Part shown: in pieces, positions 9,805 through 17,813 of the stretch
Position numbering within the stretch: position 1 is the stretch's first letter
How the letters are laid out: each line of letters opens with the position of its first letter
DNA from: Alphaproteobacteria bacterium
GTDB taxonomy: Bacteria; Pseudomonadota; Alphaproteobacteria; Sphingomonadales; Sphingomonadaceae
Reading direction: 5' to 3'
Assembly (NCBI GenBank): GCA_019232625.1
Contig: JAFANP010000053.1
Location: forward strand, 1-64,000
DNA: 64,000 nucleotides
Translations under genes and position numbers: made by a program
The notes under the pieces: model-generated
What the model was told of the DNA's origin: nothing
Seen by the model: the letters and a program-made list of their open reading frames with translations, nothing else
The model's database searches: none

Positions 9805-10529
9805 CCGCCGCTGATCTGGTCGCGGTCCTTGTAGCGCGTCTCGATGAACCGCCCCTGCGTCTCGAACGCCTGGCGGTCGCTCTGCGCCAGGCGCGCGCCG
9901 ATGTCGTCGAGCGCGTCCTTCGCCGCCTCGAGGCTCGAGACGAGCCGCTGGTCGGCGGTGAGGCCCTCGCCGTCCGTCTGCTGGCGGTAGGCGGAGGGGA
10001 TTCGCTCGTAGCGCTCGATGAGCTCGGGCAGATGCTTGCCCATCAGCCGCCGCGCATCCTGGGCGAGCGGGTCGAGCGGGTCGACCGCGCCGAGCCGCGA
10101 CTCGAGCAAGGGCAGCTGCGCGCTGATCGCGTCCACACGCCGCGCCGCCGGGGCGGGAAGGGCGCGGCGCTCGCGCACCAGCACGCCTTCGAGCTGCCTC
10201 ACGATGGCCGGGGTCGGCAGCGCCTCGGAATATTCCACCCGCTTGGGCTCCACCGGCCAGAGCGAGAAGGCGACCATGATCGCGAGGGTCAGCAAGGCGA
10301 CCACGAACAGGCCGTTCCAGCCGATCGGGCCGACGACGAGGCCGAAGGCGACGGTGGCGATTGCGAGGAGGGCGATCGCCGCGCCCATGCCGACGAGGCG
10401 GCGGACGGCGGAGGCGAGGGCCCGGCCGTAATAGCGCCGCTGCGCGCCCACCGCCTCGGCCGTGCGGCCGTCATAGCGCGCGAAGGTCGCGTCCATCCGA
10501 GCGATGACCTCGTCCACGGCGCGCGCCAT
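9801..10529 (-). CDS. Hypothetical membrane protein of the TelA operon (242 aa)
   Basis: Two membrane helices near residues 46-66 and 71-90 follow a 40-residue cytoplasmic start, then a long helical C-terminus. It ends QAFETQGRFIETRYKD, shared with the neighbouring 232-residue protein. In other bacteria TelA genes often sit with small two-helix proteins of the XpaC type, and the layout here resembles that, but I do not see enough similarity to assign it. It is four bases from telA and overlaps the next gene, so all three are one operon. Confidence 0.75.
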   Translation of the reverse strand: MARAVDEVIARMDATFARYDGRTAEAVGAQRRYYGRALASAVRRLVGMGAAIALLAIATVAFGLVVGPIGWNGLFVVALLTLAIMVAFSLWPVEPKRVEYSEALPTPAIVRQLEGVLVRERRALPAPAARRVDAISAQLPLLESRLGAVDPLDPLAQDARRLMGKHLPELIERYERIPSAYRQQTDGEGLTADQRLVSSLEAAKDALDDIGARLAQSDRQAFETQGRFIETRYKDRDQISGG

Positions 10530-10532
10530 CGC

Positions 10533-11735
10533 CTATTTCTCGATCGGCGCGAGCAGCGGCGAGCTGGCGCCGCCGCCGGACAACTGGTTCTGAGCGACGC
10601 CTTCGGCGCGGGCGATGTAGCCGCGGCTCTTCTCCACCTCGGAGGAGAGGGTGTCGACGGTCTGCTTCATCGAGCCGAGCGCCTCCAGCTTGAAGCGGTC
10701 GATCGTGTCCATCGTGTCGTAGATGTTCTGGAAGGCGCGCTGCAGCGTCTCCAGCGGGATGGTCGCAGAGGCGGCCTGGCGGTGGATCTCGCCGGTCTGG
10801 TTCTTGAGCATCGCTCCGGTCGAATCGATCAGGCCCGCCGTCGTCGTGTTGAGCGCGGTGATCTGGTCGAGCACCAGCTTCTGGTTGGTCAGCGCCTGGG
10901 CGACGGTGACGGCGGTGCGCAGCGCGGCGACCGTCGTCGTCGAGGCGCGGTCGACGCCCTTCACCAGCTCGACATTGTTCTTCTTGACGAGGTCGAGGGC
11001 GAGATAGCCCTGCACCGTCACCGCCATCTGGGTGAGCAGGTCGGTGGTGCGCTGGCGGGTGTAGAAGAGGGCGGTCTCGCGGATCGCCTTGGCCTTGGCC
11101 GGATCGGTGGCGTCGAGCTCGTTCGCCTTGTCCTCCAGCGCCTTGTCGAGCGCCTTGGAGATGTGGATCATCTGCTCGAGCTGGCCCATCGTCTTCCACA
11201 TCGCCGCCCGCTCGGTGTCGATGGCGGCATTGTCCATCAGCAGCTCGTCCTTGCCGGAGGCGAGGGCCGAGAGGACCCGCGAGATGTGGGTCTGCGAGCT
11301 CTGGTATTTCTGGAAGTAGTTGCCGAGCTTGTTGCCGAAGGGGATGATTCCGAGGAACTTGCGGGGCGCGCTGAGATTGCCCTGCCGGCCCGGGTCCAGC
11401 TCCTCGACGGTGCGGCGCAGCTCGAGCAGGTTGGCGCCGACGCCGCTGTCCTTGTCGATCGCCTTGACCGGGCGGTCGAGGAAGCGGTTGGAATGGCCGG
11501 CGGCCTCGGCGATCTGCTTGCGGCCCATGTTGGTGAGCTCGTCGACCTTCTTGCCGAATTCGGGGCTGTTGGCGTCGGCCGCGACGAGCTCGCCGACGAA
11601 CTTCTCGACGACCCCGTCGAGCCGCGACTTCACCGCGTCGTCGACCGGCACCAGGCCGGCCGCCTCGTGCGGCTCCACCACGGCAAGCGCTTCCGGGGCC
11701 TCCAGCTTGAGCTTGGTCTCGGTGGCCATTCTCAC
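10533..11735 (-). CDS. Toxic anion resistance protein, TelA family
   Basis: A 400-residue, largely helical soluble protein of the TelA/YceH (PF05816) family. The run GRKQIAEAAGHSNRFLDRP near residue 90, DLLTQMAVTVQGYLALDL in the middle and LKNQTGEIHRQAASATIPLE late in the sequence are typical. The family is linked to tellurite and other stress resistance, but the biochemical activity is not established. The frame allows MRMATE or, two residues later, MATE as start. It heads a three-gene operon with two paralogous small proteins. The upstream region carries a G-rich tract and the family 2 hairpin array. Confidence 0.9.
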   Translation of the reverse strand: MRMATETKLKLEAPEALAVVEPHEAAGLVPVDDAVKSRLDGVVEKFVGELVAADANSPEFGKKVDELTNMGRKQIAEAAGHSNRFLDRPVKAIDKDSGVGANLLELRRTVEELDPGRQGNLSAPRKFLGIIPFGNKLGNYFQKYQSSQTHISRVLSALASGKDELLMDNAAIDTERAAMWKTMGQLEQMIHISKALDKALEDKANELDATDPAKAKAIRETALFYTRQRTTDLLTQMAVTVQGYLALDLVKKNNVELVKGVDRASTTTVAALRTAVTVAQALTNQKLVLDQITALNTTTAGLIDSTGAMLKNQTGEIHRQAASATIPLETLQRAFQNIYDTMDTIDRFKLEALGSMKQTVDTLSSEVEKSRGYIARAEGVAQNQLSGGGASSPLLAPIEK

Positions 11736-11815
11736 TCCCTCCGTCGTCCCCGGCTAGATGGGGCAGGGGGGGTACGGAGCGCAAGGGGAAAAGTGTGTTA
11801 GGGGTGTAGTACAGC

Positions 11816-11850
11816 TGGGGGAGGGGGGGAGGGGGAAGGGGGGAGGGGGA
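11816..11850 (+). other. Poly-purine G-rich tract
   Basis: About 35 bases of almost pure G with single A breaks, with more than four runs of four or more Gs, so a G-quadruplex on the plus strand is possible. It lies between the telA start and the hairpin array. Confidence 0.6.
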
Positions 11851-12202
11851 CAGTTACTTTTCCGCGCGGCGGGTCGAGCTGGAGCGGGGCGGCGGGTTAA
11901 AAGTAACTGTCCCCATGCGGCGGTGGGAAGGGGGACAGTTACTTTTCCATGCGGCGGGTCGAGCTGGAGCATGGCGGCGGGTAAAAGTAACTGTCCCCAG
12001 AGGAGCCATGCGGCGGTGGGAAGGGGGACAGTTACTTTTCCGCGCGGCGGTTCGAGCTGGAGCACGGCGGCGGGTTAAAAGTAACTGTCCCCATGCGGCG
12101 GTGGGGAGGGGGACAGTTACTTTTCCGTGGGGCGGGTCGAGCTGGAGTATGGCGGCGGGTAAAAGTAACTGTCCCCAGAGGAGCGAAAAAGTAACTGTCC
12201 CC
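11846..12202. repeat. Tandem array of repeat family 2 hairpins (four complete units plus one arm)
   Basis: Left arms GGGGACAGTTACTTTTCC start at 11846, 11931, 12024 and 12109. Matching right arms AAAAGTAACTGTCCCC end at 11914, 11998, 12092 and 12176, and an extra right arm ends at 12202. Left-arm spacing is 85, 93 and 85 bases. The loops are related to each other but not identical (a GCGGGTCGAGCTGGAGC core). The region from 11736 to 12278 has no credible gene; frames through it only translate the repeat. Arms of this type are, as I recall, found near REP-associated tyrosine transposases, but no such gene is in the window. Confidence 0.9.
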
Positions 12203-12226
12203 AGAGGAGCGAGCCCCAAAAGAGAA

Positions 12227-12254
12227 GGGCGGCGGAACCGGAGTTCCGCCGCCC
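12227..12254 (-). terminator. Rho-independent terminator of the Flp pilin gene
   Basis: A perfect 12-base stem, GGGCGGCGGAAC (12227-12238) and GTTCCGCCGCCC (12243-12254), with loop CGGA. On the minus strand it is followed by TTCTCTTTT, 25 bases after the pilin stop. The plus strand side also has TTTT, so it could act in both directions. Confidence 0.8.
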
Positions 12255-12278
12255 TTTTCGTTCGCCTTGAAGTGCGGC

Positions 12279-12443
12279 TTAGCCGTTCATCGAGGTCGAG
12301 ACGTTGTTGAACGTCTTGTTGAGGCTGGTGCCGACGTTGCCCATCGCGGTGATGGCGGCAACGGCGATCAGAGCGGCGATCAGGCCGTACTCGATGGCGG
12401 TGGCACCCTTCTCGTTCTTCAGCATCTTGCGAATGAAATTCAT
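12279..12443 (-). CDS. Flp family type IVb pilin
   Basis: A 54-residue prepilin. The short basic leader MNFIRKMLKNEKG is followed by ATAIEYGLIAALIAVAAI, the Flp pilin signature: cleavage after Gly13 and Glu at +5 of the mature protein. The mature pilin would be about 41 residues with a hydrophobic N-terminal helix. Flp pilins form Tad fibres used in adhesion, but no tad/cpa assembly genes are in the window. A second pilin is encoded just upstream on the same strand. Confidence 0.9.
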   Translation of the reverse strand: MNFIRKMLKNEKGATAIEYGLIAALIAVAAITAMGNVGTSLNKTFNNVSTSMNG

Positions 12444-12574
12444 TTCCGGTCTCCTGTTCCAAACACTTCGTGGAAGCCCAGCTTCCCCTGCCGCCCCGCT
12501 GTCCACTTCGGTTTGGCCGACTTTCGATTTAAGCGGAGGAAGTTTCCAAAAAGTTAGCGCCGCAGAACCTTTGA

Positions 12575-12751
12575 TCAGGCGGCGGTGTGGGTGACGACAT
12601 CGTTGGAAACGTTGTTCCACATGGTGATCGTCGAGCTGGCGAAGGCGCTGAGCCCGGCGATCATCGCCAGGACGATGAGGGCGCAGATCAGCGCATATTC
12701 GACGGCGGAGGCGCCGCGATCGTCCCGGATCAGCCTTGCAAAGGTCCGCAT
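12575..12751 (-). CDS. Second Flp family type IVb pilin
   Basis: A 58-residue prepilin on the same strand, 131 bases upstream of the first. Leader MRTFARLIRDDRG is followed by ASAVEYALICALIVLAMI, again with Gly before the cut and Glu at +5. It diverges from the first in the C-terminal half (SSTITMWNNVSNDVV). One may be the major and the other a minor pilin. It is divergent from mutT, with promoters for both in the 89 bases between. Confidence 0.88.
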   Translation of the reverse strand: MRTFARLIRDDRGASAVEYALICALIVLAMIAGLSAFASSTITMWNNVSNDVVTHTAA

Positions 12752-12840
12752 CGCCCTTAATCCCCTTCGCGGGCATCTTGCCCATTCGGCCGGTCGATAC
12801 GTCCGGCCTAGTTAACACACTCCTAGCGGCGGCCCCGATC

Positions 12841-13248
12841 ATGGAAAAAAATCCGACACTGACCGTGGTCGCGGCGGCGTTGGTGGACCGCGAGGGCCGG
12901 GTGCTGCTCCAGCGCCGCGCCGCGGGGCGGGCGATGGCGGGCCTGTGGGAGTTCCCCGGCGGCAAGGTGGAGGCGGGCGAGCGGCCGGAGGCGGCGCTGG
13001 TGCGCGAGCTGGCCGAGGAGCTGGGGATCGCGGTCGAGGCGGGGGCGCTCGTCCCCTCGCTCTTCGCCAGCGCCGACAATGGCGGCCGGCTCATGCTGCT
13101 GCTCCTCTATCTCTGCCGGTCGTGGCAGGGCGATCCCGCGGCGCTCGACGCCGACGCGCTCCTCTGGGCTCGGCCGGCGGAGATGCGCGCGCTGGCGATG
13201 CCGCCGGCGGACGCGCCGCTCGTCGAGATGCTCGAGCGGCTGCTTTGA
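12841..13248 (+). CDS. mutT: 8-oxo-dGTP diphosphatase (Nudix hydrolase)
   Basis: A 135-residue Nudix protein. The Nudix box GGKVEAGERPEAALVRELAEE, with the REL-x-EE metal ligands, covers about residues 40-60, after the segment WEFPGGK that is usual for MutT. It removes oxidised dGTP (and 8-oxo-dGMP precursors) from the nucleotide pool and so prevents A:T to C:G changes. The start at 12841 gives a standard MutT length. It is monocistronic and followed by a family 2 hairpin. Confidence 0.88.
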   Translation: MEKNPTLTVVAAALVDREGRVLLQRRAAGRAMAGLWEFPGGKVEAGERPEAALVRELAEELGIAVEAGALVPSLFASADNGGRLMLLLLYLCRSWQGDPAALDADALLWARPAEMRALAMPPADAPLVEMLERLL

Positions 13249-13266
13249 GGGGGGGAATGGGGGAAT

Positions 13267-13368
13267 GGGGACAGTAACTATTTTCCCGCAGGGCCAGGAG
13301 CTTCGTCCGACGGTTGGGTGGAAAATAGTTACTGTCCCCAGTGGCCGGGGAAAATAGTTACTGTCCCC
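13267..13368. repeat. Repeat family 2, one left arm and two right arms
   Basis: GGGGACAGTAACTATTTTCC at 13267-13286 pairs with GGAAAATAGTTACTGTCCCC ending at 13339, and a further right arm runs to 13368. It separates mutT from the convergent methyltransferase gene, whose last codons and TAA stop lie inside the final arm. Confidence 0.88.
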
Positions 13369-14215
13369 GTTTCAGGGCGGCGGCGAGGGAGGCGGTGGCG
13401 CTGCCTCGGGGGGCGGGGCGGGGCTGGTCGGGCGAGGGCGCCCAGCCGAGCAGATGGAGGATCTCGAACCGCTCGGTCACCTTGCCGTCCGGGGCCGCGT
13501 GGCGCTGCCATTCCTCGAGCGCGGCGGCGAGCGCCTCGCGGCGGAGCGGCGTGCGGCTGCGGGCGGCGAGCGCGTTGGTCGCGCCCATCGCGCGAAGGTC
13601 GGCGACCAGCGCGAATAGGCTGGCGAAGCGCACGTCGACGCCGTCGGAATCGACGACCGGCAAGGCGAAGCCGGCGCGAAGAAGAAGGTCGCCGGCGGCG
13701 CGGACGTCGATCTGGGGGTGGATCCGCGCCGCGGCCGCGCCCGAAGCCGCATCGGCCGCGAGCATCGCCGCGCGCAATCGGGGCAGGCTCCCGGCGCCGG
13801 CGAAGGCGGCGAGGAAGAGGCCGTCGGGCCTGAGCGCGCGCCGGCTGAGGATGAGCGCGCCTGGAAGGTCGTTGACCGTGTCGAGGACTCCCACCGAGAC
13901 GATGAGGTCGAACGCGCCGTCGGCGAAGGGGAGGCGGTCCTCGTCCGCCTGCACCCCCTTCGCCGCCGCGGCGAAGAGATAGGCGGGGTCCGCCGAGACC
14001 ACCTCGATCCCGCGCGCGCGCAGCCGCTCGCCGAGATAGCCGCGCCCGCAGCCCAGATCGAGCGCGCGCCCGAAGCGGCGGCTGACGAGGTCCAGCCGAT
14101 CGACAATCTCGTCGGCGGCGCGGCGGTGGAGATAGTCGCCGTCGCCGCCCGCCGCCGCCGCCCGGTCGCGGCGGAGGCGGCGGAGGCGCCGGTCGAAGGG
14201 CCCGTCCTCGCTCAT
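13358..14215 (-). CDS. SAM-dependent methyltransferase, BioC-like
   Basis: A 285-residue class I methyltransferase. Motif I is RALDLGCGRGYLGERL near residue 50, followed by LPFADGAFDLIVSVGVLDTVNDLPGAL, where the substrate-facing region of BioC/UbiE-type enzymes lies. The C-terminal part EEWQRHAAPDGKVTERFEI matches a family seen in mitochondria and alphaproteobacteria (NDUFAF5-like), so protein Arg modification or malonyl-ACP methylation are both possible. The stop codon TAA is in the arm of repeat family 2. Start ATG 14215 lies 26 bases after the stop of the TonB receptor gene on the same strand. Confidence 0.82.
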   Translation of the reverse strand: MSEDGPFDRRLRRLRRDRAAAAGGDGDYLHRRAADEIVDRLDLVSRRFGRALDLGCGRGYLGERLRARGIEVVSADPAYLFAAAAKGVQADEDRLPFADGAFDLIVSVGVLDTVNDLPGALILSRRALRPDGLFLAAFAGAGSLPRLRAAMLAADAASGAAAARIHPQIDVRAAGDLLLRAGFALPVVDSDGVDVRFASLFALVADLRAMGATNALAARSRTPLRREALAAALEEWQRHAAPDGKVTERFEILHLLGWAPSPDQPRPAPRGSATASLAAALKRGQ

Positions 14216-14241
14216 CCCCGCCCTGTAGGCGGCCGCCGGGC

Positions 14242-16977
14242 CTAGAAGAAGAGCTTGCGGAAGCTGAGGCGGACCGAGCGGCCGACCGGGTCTATATAGC
14301 CGGGCTGGTAGCTGAGCGGGGTCGTCCCCGCCGCGTCGGTGACCCTGAGGCGCCGGTCGAGCAGGTTGTCGACGCTGAGGCTGATTCGGGCGCCGCGGAA
14401 GAAGGGCGAGGCCTTGACCAGGGACGGCTGCAGGCCGAGGTCGGCGAACAGGCGCAGGTTCAGGGTCATCAGCGGCGAGAAGCGGAGGTCGCCGGTGGTG
14501 CCGCCGCGCCCGTCCGGACCGCCGCGCACCGTCGTGCCGCTCTGCCAATTGGCCGACAGGCGGGCGCCGAGGCCGTTGCGGAACAGCCCGGCATTGGCCT
14601 CGACCTCGTGCTGCGGAGTGCCGCCGCGGCTTCCGGTCGCCGACCCGTGAAGCAGGTCCAGCTCGGGAAGGCCCGGCCGGATGAGGATGTCGTCGCGGAA
14701 CCGCCAGGTATGATAGACGGAGAGCTGAAGCCGGCCGCCGCCCCGGCCGCCGCCGAAGCCTCCGAAGCCGCCGCGCCCGCCGCCGCCGCCTCCGAAGCCG
14801 CCTCGCCCGCCGCCCCCTCCGCCGCCGCCGAAGCCGCCGCGTCCGCCGCCGCGCTCGCCGCCTTGAGCGGCGGGCTGGCCGCTTGCCGGCGGAGCGGCGC
14901 CGGGCGCGCCCGGAGCCGGGGGAGCGGCGCCGGGCGCCGCCCCGGGCGCCGCGCCGCGCGCGCCGCCGCCGAAGCGGCCGCGGAAGCCGCCGGCCGGCGG
15001 CTGCGGGCCGACCGGGAGGGAGAGGTTGAGGCCCCAGCGCAGCTCGTCGCGCCGCGACCGCTCGAAATTGACCGGGCGGGCGTCGATGACCGTCAGCCGG
15101 CCGCTCGCGTCGCGGACGAAGCGCTCGGGGAAGGCCGCCTCGAGCTCGGCCGTCGCCGTCGGGAAGCCGGCGATCGGGTTGCGGATCCGGCTGCTCGTGT
15201 AATTGGCGGTGATCGAGAGGTCGGTCTCGCTCAGCGGCCGGATCGTCGCGCCGAGCTTCCAGACCCGGCGGTTGTCGGCGCTTAGCGCCGGGTTGCCGCC
15301 GGTGATCTGGCCGATGTCCACCGTCTCCTGCCGGATGAAGTCGAACACCCGCACGTTCGGGGTGGTCAGCACCGGGTCGCCGAGCTGCTGCATGCTCGGC
15401 GCCCCCTGCTCGTGAGTCGCCGAGGCGATCAGGCTGACCTGCTCGATCGGCGACCAGTTGAGGCCGTAGCCCAGAGTCCACAGCGTGCCGAAGTCCGAGA
15501 GATGCTCGAGCTCGGCGTTGAAATTGGCGGACAGGTTGCCGATCCCGCCGAGGAAGGCGCGACGGCGGCTGGCGATCGGGACGTCGACATTGCCCTGCAG
15601 GCTGAACTCGTCGCGGGAGAGGTCGCGCGACTGCTCGGCGCCGCCGCGGAAGGTGCGGCTCGACAGGTCGCGGCTTCGGAAGCGGCCTCGCACGCTGGTC
15701 GAGACGTCGCCGGCGGGAAGGCCGACGAGCGGCCCGTTGAACAGGAGATCGGCGCTTGCGACCTGAGAGACGGAATGGGCGCGGTCGCTCGCCCGCGCCT
15801 GGAGAAGGTCGCCGGGGACCGCGCCGAACGGGTCGACCCGCGGGTCGTTGCCGAGGATGCTCGCCTGCAGCGCCGAGAGGTCCAGGCCGGTGCCGGTGAC
15901 GATGTCGCTGACGGTGCGGTCGTAATTGCCGGTGAACGACCAGCGCCACGGCCGGACGTCTCCGTTCAGCGCCAGGCCGAGATGGCCGGTGCCGGTGTCG
16001 GATTCCCGGCCGAGCGGGCGGCCGACGTCGAACAGGCGGAAGAGGGTCGTGCCCGCCGGCGCGAAGGGATTGCCGGCCGGCACGGCGAGGGTGCCGGAGG
16101 GGAGGCCGAGGCGGCTCGCATTGGCGGTGAAGTCGTAGCGGCCGTTGAGGGTCGCGGAGACGTTGCCGAAGACCGTCTTGTTGACGGTGCCGGCGAGGCT
16201 GAGCTGGTCGGTGCCGGCGAGAAGGGTGCGGAAGCGGCCGAGGTCCGCCGGGCCGACCACTTGGAAGGGAGTCGAGGGCGGCGACTGGACGATGTCGCGC
16301 TCGCTCTCGAACAGGGGGTCGGAATGCTGGTAGTTGACGTCGATGTTCCAGCGGCCGCCGCGGTCGATTCGCAGCACGTCGAGCTGGGCGCCGTAGGCCG
16401 CCCGGCCACCGGCGGTGGCGAGGCCCGCATTGACCTCCGTGGTCACCGCCCGGAAGCGGCGGCGCAGCACGAAGTTCACCACCCGCTGGTCGGCGCGATA
16501 GCCGTATTTGAGGGCGACCTCCTCGGGCAGGATGTCGACCCGCTCGATCGCCTCGGGCGGCAGGTCGCGTATCTCCTGGAAGCCGGAGATGCGGCGGCCG
16601 TTGACGAGGAGGACCGGCGCGTCGCCGCCGCGGCCGCGCCCGCTCGCCGTCTGGGGGGAGATGGCGGTGAGCAGCTCGGAGATGCTGCTCGCCCCGTAGG
16701 CGCGGATCTCGCGGCGATCGAGCTGATTCTCGGGCGGGATGTCGCCGACCACGGCGCCGCGCTCGCGGGCGCCGGTGACGACGATCTCCTCGCCCTCGAC
16801 GTCGTCGGGAGCGCCGGCGTCGACCGGCTCGGCGGCGGGGGGAGCGGACTCGGCGGCGGGAGGGGCGGCTTCGCCAGGCGGGGCCGCCGGTGCGGGCTCC
16901 TGCGCCCGGGCCGGCATCGCCGCCGCACCTGCCAGCAACGCGGCCACCGCCGCCTTCGAACCGATTTTCACGCTCAT
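14242..16977 (-). CDS. TonB-dependent receptor with an Ala/Pro/Gly-rich insert
   Basis: A 911-residue outer membrane receptor. It starts at ATG 16977 with a signal peptide ending MPARAQ, then an Ala/Pro linker and the TonB box region EEIVVTGAR. The plug domain includes APVLLVNGRRISGFQEI and the barrel ends in Phe (SFRKLFF). Between about residues 665 and 750 there is an unusual low-complexity stretch, Pro/Ala-rich and then Gly-rich with repeated RGGFGGGG units, placed inside the barrel sequence. It could be a long exposed loop. The ligand is not predictable. A frame upstream to 17112 exists, but the signal peptide fixes the start. Confidence 0.9.
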   Translation of the reverse strand: MSVKIGSKAAVAALLAGAAAMPARAQEPAPAAPPGEAAPPAAESAPPAAEPVDAGAPDDVEGEEIVVTGARERGAVVGDIPPENQLDRREIRAYGASSISELLTAISPQTASGRGRGGDAPVLLVNGRRISGFQEIRDLPPEAIERVDILPEEVALKYGYRADQRVVNFVLRRRFRAVTTEVNAGLATAGGRAAYGAQLDVLRIDRGGRWNIDVNYQHSDPLFESERDIVQSPPSTPFQVVGPADLGRFRTLLAGTDQLSLAGTVNKTVFGNVSATLNGRYDFTANASRLGLPSGTLAVPAGNPFAPAGTTLFRLFDVGRPLGRESDTGTGHLGLALNGDVRPWRWSFTGNYDRTVSDIVTGTGLDLSALQASILGNDPRVDPFGAVPGDLLQARASDRAHSVSQVASADLLFNGPLVGLPAGDVSTSVRGRFRSRDLSSRTFRGGAEQSRDLSRDEFSLQGNVDVPIASRRRAFLGGIGNLSANFNAELEHLSDFGTLWTLGYGLNWSPIEQVSLIASATHEQGAPSMQQLGDPVLTTPNVRVFDFIRQETVDIGQITGGNPALSADNRRVWKLGATIRPLSETDLSITANYTSSRIRNPIAGFPTATAELEAAFPERFVRDASGRLTVIDARPVNFERSRRDELRWGLNLSLPVGPQPPAGGFRGRFGGGARGAAPGAAPGAAPPAPGAPGAAPPASGQPAAQGGERGGGRGGFGGGGGGGGRGGFGGGGGGRGGFGGFGGGRGGGRLQLSVYHTWRFRDDILIRPGLPELDLLHGSATGSRGGTPQHEVEANAGLFRNGLGARLSANWQSGTTVRGGPDGRGGTTGDLRFSPLMTLNLRLFADLGLQPSLVKASPFFRGARISLSVDNLLDRRLRVTDAAGTTPLSYQPGYIDPVGRSVRLSFRKLFF

Positions 16978-17160
16978 GTACACGATAGGACCTCGATCTT
17001 GCGGGGCGGCGGGTGCCGCAACTTTAGTTAACATCCGCTGTATGGCTTCGCGCGAACAAGGGTTCCGGGCAGTGCTCCCACGGCGACGAATTTTGTCGGC
17101 GCGCCGGTCCATAGGGCGGGGTGCGGCCGGAGGCGGTTCGGTCTTGGCCGGAGGCTCAGA

Positions 17161-17203
17161 GCCCCCTCACCCCGGCCCTCTCCCCCGCGGGGAGAGGGGG
17201 CTC
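17161..17203. repeat. Repeat family 4 (CCCCTCACCCCGGCCCTCTCC type)
   Basis: GCCCCCTCACCCCGGCCCTC followed by TCCCCCGCGGGGAGAGGGGG, a hairpin-forming element, in the 424-base space between the TonB receptor and UrcA genes. A longer version is at 49341. The rest of that space (16978-17401) holds the two divergent promoters and nothing else that I can identify. Confidence 0.7.
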
Positions 17204-17401
17204 CCGGCGGGGATCGGGCCCCTGTTCGTCGCGCGCGGGGGCGGTTTCGTCGCGAGGGGCCGCGTTGGCAGAGAAGCGGCGGGCCGTCGTCGCAGCGGCC
17301 GCGCGTCGGCGGCAGTCCGTGCCTATCCCGATCTCATCGCCGGCTGGAGCGGCCTCGCAAGCTCCGCTTCCGCACGGCGCCACTCAGGAAGGAATATTGC
17401 G

Positions 17402-17731
17402 ATGAAGACCCTCTTTGCCTCGATCGCCCTCGCCACCGTCCTCGCCGCCTCGGCCGGCTCCGCCGCCCGGGCTCAGCCCGCCGGCGGCGAGGAGACCTAC
17501 ACGGCCTCGATCCGCAGCGGCGACCTCAACCTCGCCACGCCGGGCGGCCTCGCCACCTTCCACGGCCGCGTCAAGGCGGCGGCGAACCAGGTGTGCGGCA
17601 CCGCGCCGGTCCTGCCGTTCAACGAGGCGAGCGCCATCGCCGCCTGCCGCGCCCAGCTCTTCCGCGCCGCCGACCGGCAGGTGAGCCTGGCGATGGCCAA
17701 GCCGGACACCCTCGTCGCCGGCACCCGCTGA
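17402..17731 (+). CDS. UrcA family protein
   Basis: A 109-residue exported protein. It has a signal peptide (cleavage after ARAQ near residue 25) and the UrcA pattern: SIRSGDLNLATPGGLATFHGR, then a Cys in NQVCG and a second Cys in AACRAQL. UrcA proteins are common in sphingomonads and relatives, are periplasmic, and have no known function. The two cysteines probably form a disulfide. Transcription probably ends at the hairpin at 17748. Confidence 0.85.
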   Translation: MKTLFASIALATVLAASAGSAARAQPAGGEETYTASIRSGDLNLATPGGLATFHGRVKAAANQVCGTAPVLPFNEASAIAACRAQLFRAADRQVSLAMAKPDTLVAGTR

Positions 17732-17747
17732 CGGCCGCGACGGTGCG

Positions 17748-17782
17748 GGAAGGCGGCGTCCAGTCCCCCGGCGCCGCCTTCC
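17748..17782 (+). terminator. Hairpin after the UrcA gene, probable terminator
   Basis: GGAAGGCGGCG (17748-17758) pairs perfectly with CGCCGCCTTCC (17772-17782) over a 13-base loop. There is no T-run, only CCTTGCCCC, so termination strength is uncertain. Confidence 0.5.
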
Positions 17783-17813
17783 CCTTGCCCCAATTTCCCC
17801 TCGGAGCGCTCGC

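Noticed and set aside
11846-12202. Regularly spaced array that could be taken for CRISPR
   Set aside because: Units are large inverted hairpins with similar loops, not short direct repeats with unique spacers, and there are no cas genes.
11754-12462. Several open frames through the hairpin array
   Set aside because: They only translate repeat family 2 and end or begin inside the Flp pilin.
13358-15949. Minus-strand open frame of 863 codons covering methyltransferase and part of the receptor
   Set aside because: The upstream part is an out-of-frame reading of the TonB receptor; the true methyltransferase starts at 14215.
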